Shown here in pieces: positions 9,346-18,382 of a stretch of DNA of 64,000 nt (the stretch's first letter is position 1; each line of letters begins with the position of its first letter). Source of the DNA: Acidobacteriota bacterium (GTDB lineage: Bacteria; Acidobacteriota; Blastocatellia; Pyrinomonadales; Pyrinomonadaceae); contig JADJWI010000008.1 of NCBI GenBank assembly GCA_016716435.1, positions 496,001-560,000 of the forward strand, given 5' to 3'. The position numbers and the translations under genes were made by a program. The notes beneath the pieces were generated by a model. It searched no databases and had not been told where the DNA came from. It worked only from the letters and a program-made list of their open reading frames with translations.

Positions 9346-9852
9346 CTATTCGATCGTGGCGAGAACATCGCCGGCGGAGACCGTCGCACCTTCAACGGCG
9401 TTGAGGGTCTTCACGACGCCCGCGATCGGCGACTTGAGTTCATTCTGCATCTTCATCGCCTCGACCACGACGATCCCATCGCCTTTCTCAACCTCATCGC
9501 CCTCGGCGGCAAGAACCCGGACGACCTTGCCCGGCATTGCGGTCTTTATCTCGGCAAATCCATCAGCCTGAGCGTCGCTCCTGCCCGAGCCGCGTAGCCG
9601 CTTCGGATCAGCGATGGTTACGCTGTGTTCGCGGCCCTTGAGCGAGATCGTGAAGGTAGAGCGAGCGGCCGGATCACGGATCGCAGACGCCTCGAAGATG
9701 CGGCCTTCGTCCTTGAAAAGAAATACACCCGGTTCAGGCTCGGAGACCTCAAGGTCGTATTCGCGCCCATCGATGACCGCAGAGACGCGGTCGCCTTGGC
9801 GGCGAAATTCGATCGGCATCGTGCCTGACTCCGTTTCTGCGGTTAGCTTCAT
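9346..9852 (-). CDS. biotin carboxyl carrier protein (acyl-CoA carboxylase subunit)
   Basis: A 168-residue protein whose last 75 residues form a biotinyl domain with EAMKMQNE; the biotinylated lysine is residue 134. The N-terminal 90 residues are beta-rich, like the linker domain preceding biotinyl domains in acetyl/propionyl-CoA carboxylase alpha chains. It therefore resembles a detached carrier subunit of an acyl-CoA or decarboxylase-type biotin enzyme. No carboxylase subunit is adjacent. The start codon lies eight bases past a stem-loop and has no Shine-Dalgarno sequence. Confidence 0.85.
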   Translation of the reverse strand: MKLTAETESGTMPIEFRRQGDRVSAVIDGREYDLEVSEPEPGVFLFKDEGRIFEASAIRDPAARSTFTISLKGREHSVTIADPKRLRGSGRSDAQADGFAEIKTAMPGKVVRVLAAEGDEVEKGDGIVVVEAMKMQNELKSPIAGVVKTLNAVEGATVSAGDVLATIE

Positions 9853-9884
9853 AAAAGGGAAGGCGGCCGCGAGACCGCCTTTTT
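9853..9884. terminator. terminator-like hairpin between peroxiredoxin and biotin carrier genes
   Basis: AAGGCGG at 9860-9866 pairs with CCGCCTT at 9875-9881 across an eight-base loop. On the minus strand, the direction of both flanking genes, it is followed by CCCTTTT and then immediately by the biotin-carrier ATG. It may terminate the peroxiredoxin transcript or fold near the next start codon. Confidence 0.55.
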
Positions 9885-9905
9885 CAAACGTAAGTTGAAC
9901 GACCG

Positions 9906-10565
9906 TTAGGCAGACGTGCCTTCGCCCTTCACCTTATTCGGCTGCGGCGTGATACGAAGGTAGGGTTTCAGTTCCTTCCAGCCTGCCGGGAATTTCGTCT
10001 TTGCATCTTCATTCGAGACTGCCGGAACGATGATGCAGTCGTCGCCGTCCTTCCAATTGACGGGCGTCGCGACGCTGTAGCCGGCCGTAAGTTGGAACGA
10101 ATCGATGACGCGAAGCAGCTCATCAAAGTTTCGGCCGGTGCTCGCCGGGTAGGTCAGCGTCAGCTTCACCTTTTTATCCGGGCCGACGACGAAGACGGAG
10201 CGGACTGTGAAGGTGTCGCTCGCGTTCGGGTGGATCATGTCGTAGAGATCAGAAACTTTCCTGTCGCTATCGGCGATCATCGGGAAGTTGACGGCAGTTC
10301 CCTGCGTTTCCTCAATGTCCTTTTCCCAATCGATGTGCGAATCAAGCGGATCGACGCTGAGGCCGATGACCTTGACGTTGCGCTTATCGAACTCGGGTTT
10401 CAACTTTGCCGCCATGCCGAGTTCGGTCGTGCAGACGGGCGTGTAATCTTTTGGGTGCGAGAAGAGAACGCCCCAGCTATCGCCGAGCCATTCGTGAAAA
10501 TTGATCTCGCCCTGTGTTGTTTGAGCCGTAAAATTTGGTGCTTCGTCTCCGAGACGTATGCTCAT
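9906..10565 (-). CDS. 1-Cys peroxiredoxin (Prx6 type)
   Basis: A 219-residue cytoplasmic thiol peroxidase that reduces H2O2 and organic peroxides. HPKDYTPVCTTE contains the peroxidatic cysteine, residue 45, with the conserved P and T. The Prx6-type C-terminal dimerisation domain contains NWKDGDDCIIVPAV. A second cysteine there is not at a typical resolving position. The start at 10565 is chosen because GGAGG sits eight bases upstream; a longer frame starting at 10604 lacks this. Probably a single-gene unit. Confidence 0.93.
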   Translation of the reverse strand: MSIRLGDEAPNFTAQTTQGEINFHEWLGDSWGVLFSHPKDYTPVCTTELGMAAKLKPEFDKRNVKVIGLSVDPLDSHIDWEKDIEETQGTAVNFPMIADSDRKVSDLYDMIHPNASDTFTVRSVFVVGPDKKVKLTLTYPASTGRNFDELLRVIDSFQLTAGYSVATPVNWKDGDDCIIVPAVSNEDAKTKFPAGWKELKPYLRITPQPNKVKGEGTSA

Positions 10566-10630
10566 ATCGGGTACCTCCACTGGAATTTTCGAGCAGTATA
10601 TCACACTGCCGAAGTGCGTTGCTCGTTGGG

Positions 10631-11950
10631 TTATTCGGTCGCGGCGGCTTCGGCATTCTCATCGCCGCCGTCGGGCTTTAGCCGGAGAAGCTGAATGCGT
10701 TTGCCGTCGCTGCGGAGAACCTCTACATGCAGGCCGCGAACGACGAGCTGCTCGCCTTTTTTTGGCACGTAGCCCGCTTCTGTTACGACAAGCCCGGCGA
10801 TAGTGTTGTATTCCTCATCTTCGAGGTCTAGGCCGAGCAGCCGCTCGATCTTGTCGATCTCGGTCGAGCCAACGACGTCCCAGTAGCCGTCCTCGCCCTC
10901 GATGATCTCAATGATCTCCTCTTCCTCAATGTCTTCATCCTCGATCTCACCAACTATCTCCTCGATGAGGTCCTCGACCGTTACGACGCCCGCCACGCCG
11001 CCGTATTCATCAATGACAACGGCGATCTGGACGTGATTTTGCTGCATCGCCTTGAGAAGGTCTGAAGCCGGTTTCGTTTCCGGCACGAAGAACGCCGGCC
11101 GGAGCATGTCCTTGATGGGGAGCATTTCGTTCCCATTTGCCCAGGCCTGGAGAAGGTCGCGGACGTAAAGCACACCCTCAATGTTCTCGATGCTTCCGCT
11201 GTAAACAAGAATGCGGGAATACTTGTGCTCGATTATCAGGTCGCGGGCATCGCGGACGGTGGCCTCGATCGAGATAGCGACGATCTCGGTTCGCGGCGTC
11301 ATAACGTCGCCGGCGACCGTGTCGCTGAAGCCGACCATCGATTCAATAAGCTCGCGGTCGCGTTCCTCGATTATGCCCTCGGCTTCGCCGACCTCGATAA
11401 GTGCCTGAAGGTCGTCTGCGGCGTCGTCTTCCGCCTCTTCGATGCTTTCGGGCGTCGAGGTTGCATCCAAGCGGACGGCCTCGTTTCCGGTGCCGAGAAA
11501 TCGCGAGAACGGTGCGATCGTCCAGCTCCATGCCGTATAAAGCGGCCGGACCGCCGGGAGCAAAGCCATTAACCGCTTTTCAGGATCGGAACGGACGATC
11601 ATTTTCGGGATCAGTTGCCGAAAAAGGATCGTCGCAGTAAGTGCGATGGCGAGCGAATAGAGAGCAACCTCCTGCGGCGTCGAAAGCCATTCGATCGCAG
11701 AGACTGTCACGAGTACAGCGAAGGTGATAAGCAGAATATGGATCGTCAGCGAAAGGGCAAAGCGAAACCCGGAGCGGTCGATGAGTATCTGCCTTAGAAA
11801 AACGGCACGCGCAGGCGAATCGGAATCTTCAACATCGCTCGCAAGCCGACGGAGTGAAATGTCCGAAAGTTGGGAAAATGCCATGTCCACCGTCGCCAGA
11901 AACGCCAGCAAAATAAGGATCAAGGCACTAAGTGCTATCTCTGCTTCCAT
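10631..11950 (-). CDS. CNNM/HlyC-CorC family membrane protein with CBS pair
   Basis: A 439-residue inner-membrane protein. It has an N-terminal DUF21/CNNM transmembrane domain with hydrophobic helices near residues 5-25, 60-90 and 100-120, then a CBS pair (MTPRTEIVAISIEATVRDARDLI and the second copy around VVIDEYGGVAGVVTVEDL), and a C-terminal CorC_HlyC domain after an acidic EEIVGEIEDEDIEEEE stretch. This architecture belongs to magnesium/cobalt efflux-type transporters. The old name hemolysin is misleading. It precedes the peroxiredoxin gene but with a 65-base gap. Confidence 0.9.
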   Translation of the reverse strand: MEAEIALSALILILLAFLATVDMAFSQLSDISLRRLASDVEDSDSPARAVFLRQILIDRSGFRFALSLTIHILLITFAVLVTVSAIEWLSTPQEVALYSLAIALTATILFRQLIPKMIVRSDPEKRLMALLPAVRPLYTAWSWTIAPFSRFLGTGNEAVRLDATSTPESIEEAEDDAADDLQALIEVGEAEGIIEERDRELIESMVGFSDTVAGDVMTPRTEIVAISIEATVRDARDLIIEHKYSRILVYSGSIENIEGVLYVRDLLQAWANGNEMLPIKDMLRPAFFVPETKPASDLLKAMQQNHVQIAVVIDEYGGVAGVVTVEDLIEEIVGEIEDEDIEEEEIIEIIEGEDGYWDVVGSTEIDKIERLLGLDLEDEEYNTIAGLVVTEAGYVPKKGEQLVVRGLHVEVLRSDGKRIQLLRLKPDGGDENAEAAATE

Positions 11951-11992
11951 ATAATGGATATTGGGAATAGTAAGCTCTAGCTTGGTAAGAAA

Positions 11993-13522
11993 TCAAACGC
12001 CATCCGTGCGATGCTCGGTATTCTTCCATTTGTGGCCGCTCTTCGCAAGCAGATCATCGGCTTCCTTTGGCCCCCAACTGCCTGAGCCATAGTTGGGAAA
12101 GTTGCGAGGTGGGACGGCGGCCCAAACGTCCAGGATCGGCGAAACGATCGCCCAACTCGCCTCGACCATATCGGCCCGCTGAAAGAGCGTTGCGTCACCG
12201 ATCATGCAATCGAAAAGCAGCCGCTCATACCCGGTCGAGATCTGCTCGCCGAAGTGGTCCACGTAGTTGAAGTCCATATCAACGGCTCCCATCTTTACGA
12301 TCGGACCGGGGATCTTTGCACCGAAGTGGAGCGTGATGCCTTCGTCGGGCTGAATGTGTATCTCGATGCGATTGGTCGTCAACCGCTCGACGGGCGTATC
12401 GCGAAAAAGCATGAATGGTGCCTTTTTGAACTGCACGACGATGCTCGAGTGCCGTGTCGCCAGCCGTTTGCCGGTGCGGATATAGAAAGGCACGTCGGCC
12501 CAACGCCAGTTATCGATCGAGAGCTTTAAGGCTGCAAACGTTTCGGTTGCCGACTCGGGCGAGACGCTTTCCTCGCTCCGATAGGCCGGCACACGCTTTC
12601 CGTCGATCTCGCCTTCACCGTATTGCCCGCGGACGGCACAGCTCAGCGCTTCCTCGGGCGTGAAGCACTTGATCGCCTGCAGGATCTTTGCCTGCTCGTC
12701 GCGGACGGAATCGGCGTCGAAGGAGACGGGCGGCTCCATTCCGGTCAGCGTCACAAGCTGAAATATGTGGTTCGGGATCATATCCCGCAGGGCTCCGGCT
12801 TTTTCATAGTAGCCGCCGCGGCCCTCGACGCCGAGCTTTTCCGCAACGGTTATCTGGATGTTATCGACGTAATTGCGGTTCCAGATCGGCTCGAAAATGC
12901 TGTTGCCGAAGCGAAAAACGAGCAGGTTCTGCACCGTTTCTTTTCCGAGATAATGGTCGATGCGATATATCTGCCGTTCATCGAGCATCTTCAGAAGTTC
13001 GGCGTTCAGGGCCTTTGCTGACTCCAGATCATGGCCGAAGGGCTTCTCAAAGATGAACCGCCGCCAGTTGCCGTTCGTCTCTTTTCCAAGACCATTATCG
13101 ACGATCTTGCGGGCAACGCTGGCAAAAAGGCCGGGTGGGATGGCCATGTAATAGAAGAAATTTTCCGGGATCTTGTGCTCCGAGCAAACCTTCGCCGCGA
13201 GGTCCTTTATGTCGCTGAAAAGCTGTTTGTCGTCATCGAAATCGCCGCCGGTGTAGTAGGTTCGGGCTTCGAACCATTTGAGCAGCTCGTCATCAGCACC
13301 GTTCGGGGCGAACTCCCGGAGGTCTTCGAGTATTTGCCCGCGGAAGTCTTCGCTCGTCAGTTCCTGTCGTCCGATGCCGATGATGGCAAAGCTATCCGGG
13401 ATGTGGCCATCTTTTGCGAGGTTGTAGATCGCAGGGAATAACTTGCGTTTCGTCAGGTCGCCGGTCGAGCCGAAGATCATCATCACGCACGGCTCGGCTT
13501 GTCGTTTATCTGGCTGCATCAT
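11993..13522 (-). CDS. zwf: glucose-6-phosphate 1-dehydrogenase
   Basis: A 509-residue cytoplasmic enzyme that oxidises glucose 6-phosphate with NADP+ at the entry of the pentose phosphate pathway. The nucleotide-binding GSTGDLTKRKLFP lies at residues 18-30, and the substrate-binding/catalytic RIDHYLGKE near residue 195. The C-terminal domain contains PFYIRTGKRL. Length is normal. It is divergent from the Kef-type antiporter with 120 bases between. Confidence 0.96.
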   Translation of the reverse strand: MMQPDKRQAEPCVMMIFGSTGDLTKRKLFPAIYNLAKDGHIPDSFAIIGIGRQELTSEDFRGQILEDLREFAPNGADDELLKWFEARTYYTGGDFDDDKQLFSDIKDLAAKVCSEHKIPENFFYYMAIPPGLFASVARKIVDNGLGKETNGNWRRFIFEKPFGHDLESAKALNAELLKMLDERQIYRIDHYLGKETVQNLLVFRFGNSIFEPIWNRNYVDNIQITVAEKLGVEGRGGYYEKAGALRDMIPNHIFQLVTLTGMEPPVSFDADSVRDEQAKILQAIKCFTPEEALSCAVRGQYGEGEIDGKRVPAYRSEESVSPESATETFAALKLSIDNWRWADVPFYIRTGKRLATRHSSIVVQFKKAPFMLFRDTPVERLTTNRIEIHIQPDEGITLHFGAKIPGPIVKMGAVDMDFNYVDHFGEQISTGYERLLFDCMIGDATLFQRADMVEASWAIVSPILDVWAAVPPRNFPNYGSGSWGPKEADDLLAKSGHKWKNTEHRTDGV

Positions 13523-13602
13523 CGTTATTTAACCACACTTGCGGCAGAGTTAGTCCTGGCACTGCCGGTGCGAACAAGATTTTACAACGTAACGTAACAG
13601 AT

Positions 13603-13631
13603 GTGACCGAATCGCAATTCTCCTGTAATAT
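13603..13631 (+). promoter_or_regulatory. probable promoter of the Kef-type antiporter
   Basis: GTGACC (13603-13608), a 17-base spacer and TAATAT (13626-13631) with a TG extension two bases upstream. The -10 box ends 11 bases before the ATG at 13643, so the transcript leader would be about five bases with no ribosome site. Confidence 0.5.
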
Positions 13632-13642
13632 TTGAGCAATCT

Positions 13643-15679
13643 ATGCACACGCCCGAGCTTTTCAAGGACTTTCTGGTCATCATTCTCGCCTCGCTTCCGG
13701 TGGCATATCTTTGTCTAAGGTTAAAATTGCCGTTGCTTGTCGGGTTGATGCTTACGGGTATCGCGATCGGCCCATATGGGCTTGGGTTCATTAGCGATCT
13801 GGAGGGTATTGAGATCCTTGCCGAGATCGGCGTGATGCTCCTGCTCTTTTCTATCGGCCTCGAATTCTCGATAAGAAAGCTCCGTGAGATGAAGACGCTT
13901 GTGCTGGTCGGCGGCGGGCTTCAGGTCGGGATAACTGTTGTAGTTACTGCGTTTATAGCGTCGTCCTTTGGGCGGGAGGTGACGCAGGCGATCTTTTTTG
14001 GCTTTCTGATCGCGCTTTCGAGCACGGCGATCGTGCTAAAGAGTTATGTTGACCGACAGGAGGTCGATTCTCCGCATGGGCGTGCCGCCATCGGTATTTT
14101 GCTCTTTCAGGACATCTGCGTGGTCCTGATGCTGCTGCTCATTCCGATCCTCGGCGGCAAGGACGTCGTCTCGCTTACGGCGATACTCTTGAAACTCGGC
14201 ACCTCACTCGGCTCGCTGATAGTTATCGTGCTGCTGGCGTGGCTGCTAATACCGCCGTTTTTGAAACAGGTCGTCCGAATGCGGAGCACCGAGGTCTTCC
14301 TGCTTACGATCGTTCTGCTTTGTCTCGGGCTTTCCTGGATCACGTTTCAATTCGGGCTTTCGCTCGCGCTCGGCGCGTTCATCGCCGGCGTCGTGCTCGC
14401 CGATACTGACTTCAGCCAGCAAGCGACAACGGAAATACTACCTTTTCGCGATGTCTTCAACAGCCTGTTTTTCGTTTCGATGGGAATGCTGCTCTCGCTG
14501 GGTGCGTTTGTTGAGAACATCGGAAGCGTGGCGTTGCTTGTAGCGGGACTCGTGGTCGGCAAGGCTTTGATCATCTGGGGCATCGTGAAACTGCTCGGCA
14601 ATCCGCAGCGGGTCGCCGTTACCGCCGCGGTCGGATTGGCTCAGGTCGGGGAGTTCTCATTCGTTTTGGCAAAATCGGGGCGAGCGCAGGGCCTGATGCC
14701 AGATACTGATTACCAGATCTTTCTCGCCGCTTCGATCATTACGATGATCGCCACGCCATTTATGATCTCTTACGCGCCGCAGATCGGGAGTTTTGTTCAG
14801 GGCATCTTAAAGGACGGCCGCGTTGGCGGGATCGAGAACGCCGAGGATGACGAGGCCCACGTTACTTCAAGCGGCGGCCTTAAGGACCACGTCATCATTA
14901 TCGGCTATGGGCTAAATGGCCGAAACCTCGCACGCGTGCTGCGTTCGGTTGGCGTGCATTACACGGTGCTCGAACTTAATGCGGAGGCGGTAAAAGCCGC
15001 CAAAGAGCTTGGCGAAAAGATAAATTTTGGCGATGCGACGCGTGCCGAGGTTCTTAAGCATGCGGAGATCGAACATGCCTCAGCGATGGTACTCGCGATG
15101 TCTGACCCGCATGCAGCTCGGCGTTCGGTCAAGCTGGCGCGGCGGCTTAATGAGAGTATCTATATAATCGTGCGGACGCGCTACGTTTCGGAGATCTCGG
15201 AGCTTTACGGGCTCGGTGCCAACGAGGTCATACCGGAAGAATTCGAAACAAGCATTGAGATCTTTTCGCGGGTGCTGCACCGCTACGGCTTTGCAAGGAA
15301 TGTGATCGAGAATCAGATCGAGCGGATCCGGCGGCAGGGGTATGAGATGCTGAGAAGCAAGAATATGCCTCCCGAGCGGTCAGATGCAGTGAGCGTGGCG
15401 CTCGATGCCGCATCGACGGAGAGCATTCGTGTGGACGAGCGATCGCCGACACTTGGGAAAACGCTTGGGGAGCTCGACCTTCGCGGCAAGACCGGAGCAA
15501 CGATCATCGCCGTTCAGCACGACGGCGAGACGAAGATAAGCCCCGGAGCCGATTACGAACTCTGCCGAAATGATGCGGTCGTACTCCTCGGCACACGTGA
15601 AGATCTCGACAAGGCGGTGCAGCTTATTAATCCGCAGGAGAACCCGGCCGAGCAGACGATCGGTGGATTTAACGCTTGA
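13643..15679 (+). CDS. monovalent cation:proton antiporter-2, KefB/KefC-like, with RCK domains
   Basis: A 678-residue inner-membrane protein. About 12-13 helices fill residues 5-385, including the CPA2 pattern LPLLVGLMLTGIAIGPYGLG and LSSTAIVLKSY. A TrkA_N/RCK nucleotide-binding domain starts at residue 416 (HVIIIGYGLNGRN, Rossmann GxGxxG). A TrkA_C domain lies near 590-665 (LGKTLGELDLRGKTGATIIAV). It would exchange K+ or Na+ for protons under control of NAD(H) or another ligand. Whether glutathione adducts gate it, as in Enterobacteria, cannot be said. Confidence 0.92.
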   Translation: MHTPELFKDFLVIILASLPVAYLCLRLKLPLLVGLMLTGIAIGPYGLGFISDLEGIEILAEIGVMLLLFSIGLEFSIRKLREMKTLVLVGGGLQVGITVVVTAFIASSFGREVTQAIFFGFLIALSSTAIVLKSYVDRQEVDSPHGRAAIGILLFQDICVVLMLLLIPILGGKDVVSLTAILLKLGTSLGSLIVIVLLAWLLIPPFLKQVVRMRSTEVFLLTIVLLCLGLSWITFQFGLSLALGAFIAGVVLADTDFSQQATTEILPFRDVFNSLFFVSMGMLLSLGAFVENIGSVALLVAGLVVGKALIIWGIVKLLGNPQRVAVTAAVGLAQVGEFSFVLAKSGRAQGLMPDTDYQIFLAASIITMIATPFMISYAPQIGSFVQGILKDGRVGGIENAEDDEAHVTSSGGLKDHVIIIGYGLNGRNLARVLRSVGVHYTVLELNAEAVKAAKELGEKINFGDATRAEVLKHAEIEHASAMVLAMSDPHAARRSVKLARRLNESIYIIVRTRYVSEISELYGLGANEVIPEEFETSIEIFSRVLHRYGFARNVIENQIERIRRQGYEMLRSKNMPPERSDAVSVALDAASTESIRVDERSPTLGKTLGELDLRGKTGATIIAVQHDGETKISPGADYELCRNDAVVLLGTREDLDKAVQLINPQENPAEQTIGGFNA

Positions 15680-15769
15680 AAATCTTTTCTTGATATGTTT
15701 TCGACTTGAGCTTACGTACGGCTTCGATGCAAAATCGGCCAGGCCGCACGTCATCTAAAGGGACATTTT

Positions 15770-16492
15770 ATGAAATTTATTCTTCTAATTTTATTGCTGG
15801 TGCCGTTCACCTATGGGCAAACGCGGACGTTTGAGTGGACGGATGAGCTTTGCACGTTCAAGGGGACTTACGATTCGCGGAAGTATTCCGAGGCAAAGCT
15901 TCGAAACACCGCGAGGCTGCTGACGCCCGGCGACCTTTCGTTGAGTTCGGTCGGTGCGACCGTTTGGAACTTTAGCGAGATCGCCGAACTCGACACGGCC
16001 AAGCTTGATGGAGAATACAACGCGGTCAAGTCCGAGCTTGAGAACCTTGATATCGTGGACACGCCGTATTGGCAGGGAGCACGGGCGGCACGCCTGAAGG
16101 AGATCGAACAGGTCTATCGCCTGGCACGGCTGACGATGCGGGCTTACTCGCAGCCTGAGGTGCTGCGCGAACACGACCGGGCCGAAGCGTGCAAGACCAA
16201 ATTTGCCGAGCCGATCATTGCTGGCGGCGATAAGCTTTTGGCAGCTTGGCGGGTGGTCAATCTTGATTCGCAGTCAAAGAACTCGGATCCGGCACGGCTC
16301 CAGCGGCGGTTCGACGAGGAAATGCGATCGCCGAAGAGGCTTGAGTTCGCGTTGGTCGAGACGATGTCGTTCGGCTGGTGGAATTGTGCAAATGCGGAGA
16401 TCGAATACGACGAGCGGTCATCGAACGGCGACTATTTCAAGGAGTTTCGCAAGCTGTTTACGCGGGTGACCGAAGAATGTGATGAGCCCTAG
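15770..16492 (+). CDS. secreted protein of unknown function
   Basis: A 240-residue protein with a signal peptide (MKFILLILLLVPFTYGQ) and a soluble, charged, mostly helical remainder. Four cysteines (in LCTFKG, ACKTKF, WNCAN and EECDEP) could form two disulfides in the periplasm. I do not recognise a family. The start follows AAGGGACATTTT. It ends on the same CTAG palindrome that provides the stop of the convergent uvrC. Confidence 0.7.
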   Translation: MKFILLILLLVPFTYGQTRTFEWTDELCTFKGTYDSRKYSEAKLRNTARLLTPGDLSLSSVGATVWNFSEIAELDTAKLDGEYNAVKSELENLDIVDTPYWQGARAARLKEIEQVYRLARLTMRAYSQPEVLREHDRAEACKTKFAEPIIAGGDKLLAAWRVVNLDSQSKNSDPARLQRRFDEEMRSPKRLEFALVETMSFGWWNCANAEIEYDERSSNGDYFKEFRKLFTRVTEECDEP

Positions 16493-18339
16493 TCGCTTGG
16501 CGGGGTTTTAACGAGGCTGCGCTGCCGGTCAAAGTGTTCGACGACCGAGTTCGCAGCCTTTTCTCCTAGAAAGGGCCGAAGTTCCTCGAGCGAGGCTTTG
16601 GCGATACGTTCGATCGAGCCGAAGTTTTTCAGCAGCCGCATCTTGCGCTTTTCGCCAATACCGGGTATCTCCGAAAGCTCCGAGGTGAAGTCGCGTTTTT
16701 CACGCCGCTTGCGGTGAAATTCGACCGCCGTTTTGTGAGTTTCCTCGCGTATCTGAAGTATCAGCCGGAAAGCAAGCGAGTTGCGGTCAAACGGTATCGG
16801 CCGGTCCTCGCGGCCATGAACCAGAAGGTGCGAGATCTCGTTGTGCCGTTTCGGCGGCTTGACCAGCCCAACGAGCATTATCTGCTCAAGGTCGAGTTCG
16901 CGCATCGCGGCCGCGGCAGCACCAAGCTGGCCTTTGCCGCCGTCGATAAAGACGAGTTCGGGCAGCCGCCCGCCTTCTTCCATCATCCGCCGATACCGCC
17001 GAAGCACAGCCTCGTTCATCGACGCCACGTCATTGCTTCCTTCAACCGTCTTGATGATGAACCGGCGATAAAGCGAGCGGGCGGGCTTGCCGTTCTCGAA
17101 TACCGCAATGCCGGCGACGTTCTCGGCTCCCGAAATGTTCGAGATATCGAATGATTCGATCCGCTCGGGAAAGTAAGAAAGCTCGAGCACTTCCTGTAGT
17201 TCACCGAGGACCTTTTCAGAATCTGGTTTGAGAACGCGGAAACGTTGCTCGAAGGCGATCTGCGCGTTCTTTTCGACAAGCGTGATCAGGTCTTTCTTGC
17301 GGCCGCGTTTGGGGTCGAGGATCTTTACGCGGCGGCCGCGGCGTTCGATCAGAAGCTGCTCCAGCGGCCCGCGGTCCTCGAAATCCTGCGGAACGTGGAT
17401 CTCAAGCGGGACGAAATCGGTCGAATAATATTGCAGCAAAACATCGCCGAGAAACTCAGACGCACTGAAGGAGTCATCCTCGGGCAGGTCTTCCCAAAAG
17501 AACTCGCGGCGGCCGACTATGCGGCCTTCGCGCATCGTGAAGAGCTGAAGTGCAAGCCGTTGATTCTCGCGATAAAAGCCGAAGATGTCGATGTCCGTGT
17601 CGGCCGTGATCGCCATCTTTTGCTGATCGGCGAGTTGTAGGACGGTGCGGTGCAGGTCGCGAAACTTCGCCGCAAGTTCGTATTTATCTTCCTCGGCAAA
17701 CCGCCACATCCTCTCCTCAAGCTGCTCGGCGAGTTCCTTGTTCTTGCCCTCGAGCAGCAGCTTCACGTCACGTGCCGCCTCCTCGTATTCCTTCTGCGTG
17801 CAAAGCCCCTTTACGCAGGGCCCGAGGCACCGCTTTAGATGATATTCAAGACAGGGACGCGGCAGGCGGCCATCGATCTCGATATCACAGGTGCGGAGCT
17901 GAAACGTCCGGTTGATGAGGTTAAGTGTCTTTCTCGCAAGGGTTACGGGCAGAAACGGTCCGTAGTAACTGCCGCCATCCTTGACCACGCGGCGGGTCAG
18001 CACAACCTTCGGGAACGGTTCATTCGTCAGCTTCAGATGCGGATACTGCTTGTCATCCTTAAGCATCACGTTGAACCGCGGCTTGTGTTTTTTGATCAGG
18101 TTCGATTCAAGAACGAGAGCCTCAACCTCGCTATCGACGACGATGACCTCAAAGTCGGCGATCTGCCGGACGAGCTGCTGCGTTTTCCAATCGAGGTTTC
18201 GGCTTGCCTGAAAATATGAGCGAATGCGGTTGCGAAGGTTCTTTGCCTTGCCGACGTAGAGGATCTTCCCGGCCGAGCTTTTGTGGATATAGATCCCGGC
18301 GGCGGTGGGCAGGTTTTTTAGTTTCTCGTCGAGCGTCAC
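16489..18339 (-). CDS. uvrC: excinuclease ABC subunit C
   Basis: A 616-residue nucleotide-excision repair nuclease that makes both incisions around a UvrB-bound lesion. The GIY-YIG domain starts at residue 15 (GIYIHKSS...ILYVGKAKNLRNR). A UvrB-interaction (UVR) motif lies near residue 205-235. The RNase H-like C-terminal nuclease contains IESFDISNISG and FIDGGKGQL, and helix-hairpin-helix motifs follow near the end (ELSEIPGIGEKRKMRLLKNFGS). Length is normal. It begins 43 bases after the glycosyltransferase stop on the same strand, so weak co-transcription is possible. Confidence 0.96.
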   Translation of the reverse strand: MTLDEKLKNLPTAAGIYIHKSSAGKILYVGKAKNLRNRIRSYFQASRNLDWKTQQLVRQIADFEVIVVDSEVEALVLESNLIKKHKPRFNVMLKDDKQYPHLKLTNEPFPKVVLTRRVVKDGGSYYGPFLPVTLARKTLNLINRTFQLRTCDIEIDGRLPRPCLEYHLKRCLGPCVKGLCTQKEYEEAARDVKLLLEGKNKELAEQLEERMWRFAEEDKYELAAKFRDLHRTVLQLADQQKMAITADTDIDIFGFYRENQRLALQLFTMREGRIVGRREFFWEDLPEDDSFSASEFLGDVLLQYYSTDFVPLEIHVPQDFEDRGPLEQLLIERRGRRVKILDPKRGRKKDLITLVEKNAQIAFEQRFRVLKPDSEKVLGELQEVLELSYFPERIESFDISNISGAENVAGIAVFENGKPARSLYRRFIIKTVEGSNDVASMNEAVLRRYRRMMEEGGRLPELVFIDGGKGQLGAAAAAMRELDLEQIMLVGLVKPPKRHNEISHLLVHGREDRPIPFDRNSLAFRLILQIREETHKTAVEFHRKRREKRDFTSELSEIPGIGEKRKMRLLKNFGSIERIAKASLEELRPFLGEKAANSVVEHFDRQRSLVKTPPSD

Positions 18340-18382
18340 TCAAGAATCTTACCGCAGTCGCTAAAGAGTCGGGAAGCAAGGC

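Noticed and set aside
13583..13600. GTAACGTAAC near the Kef antiporter as a fourth operator
   Set aside because: It is a direct, not inverted, repeat and lacks the N7 spacing.
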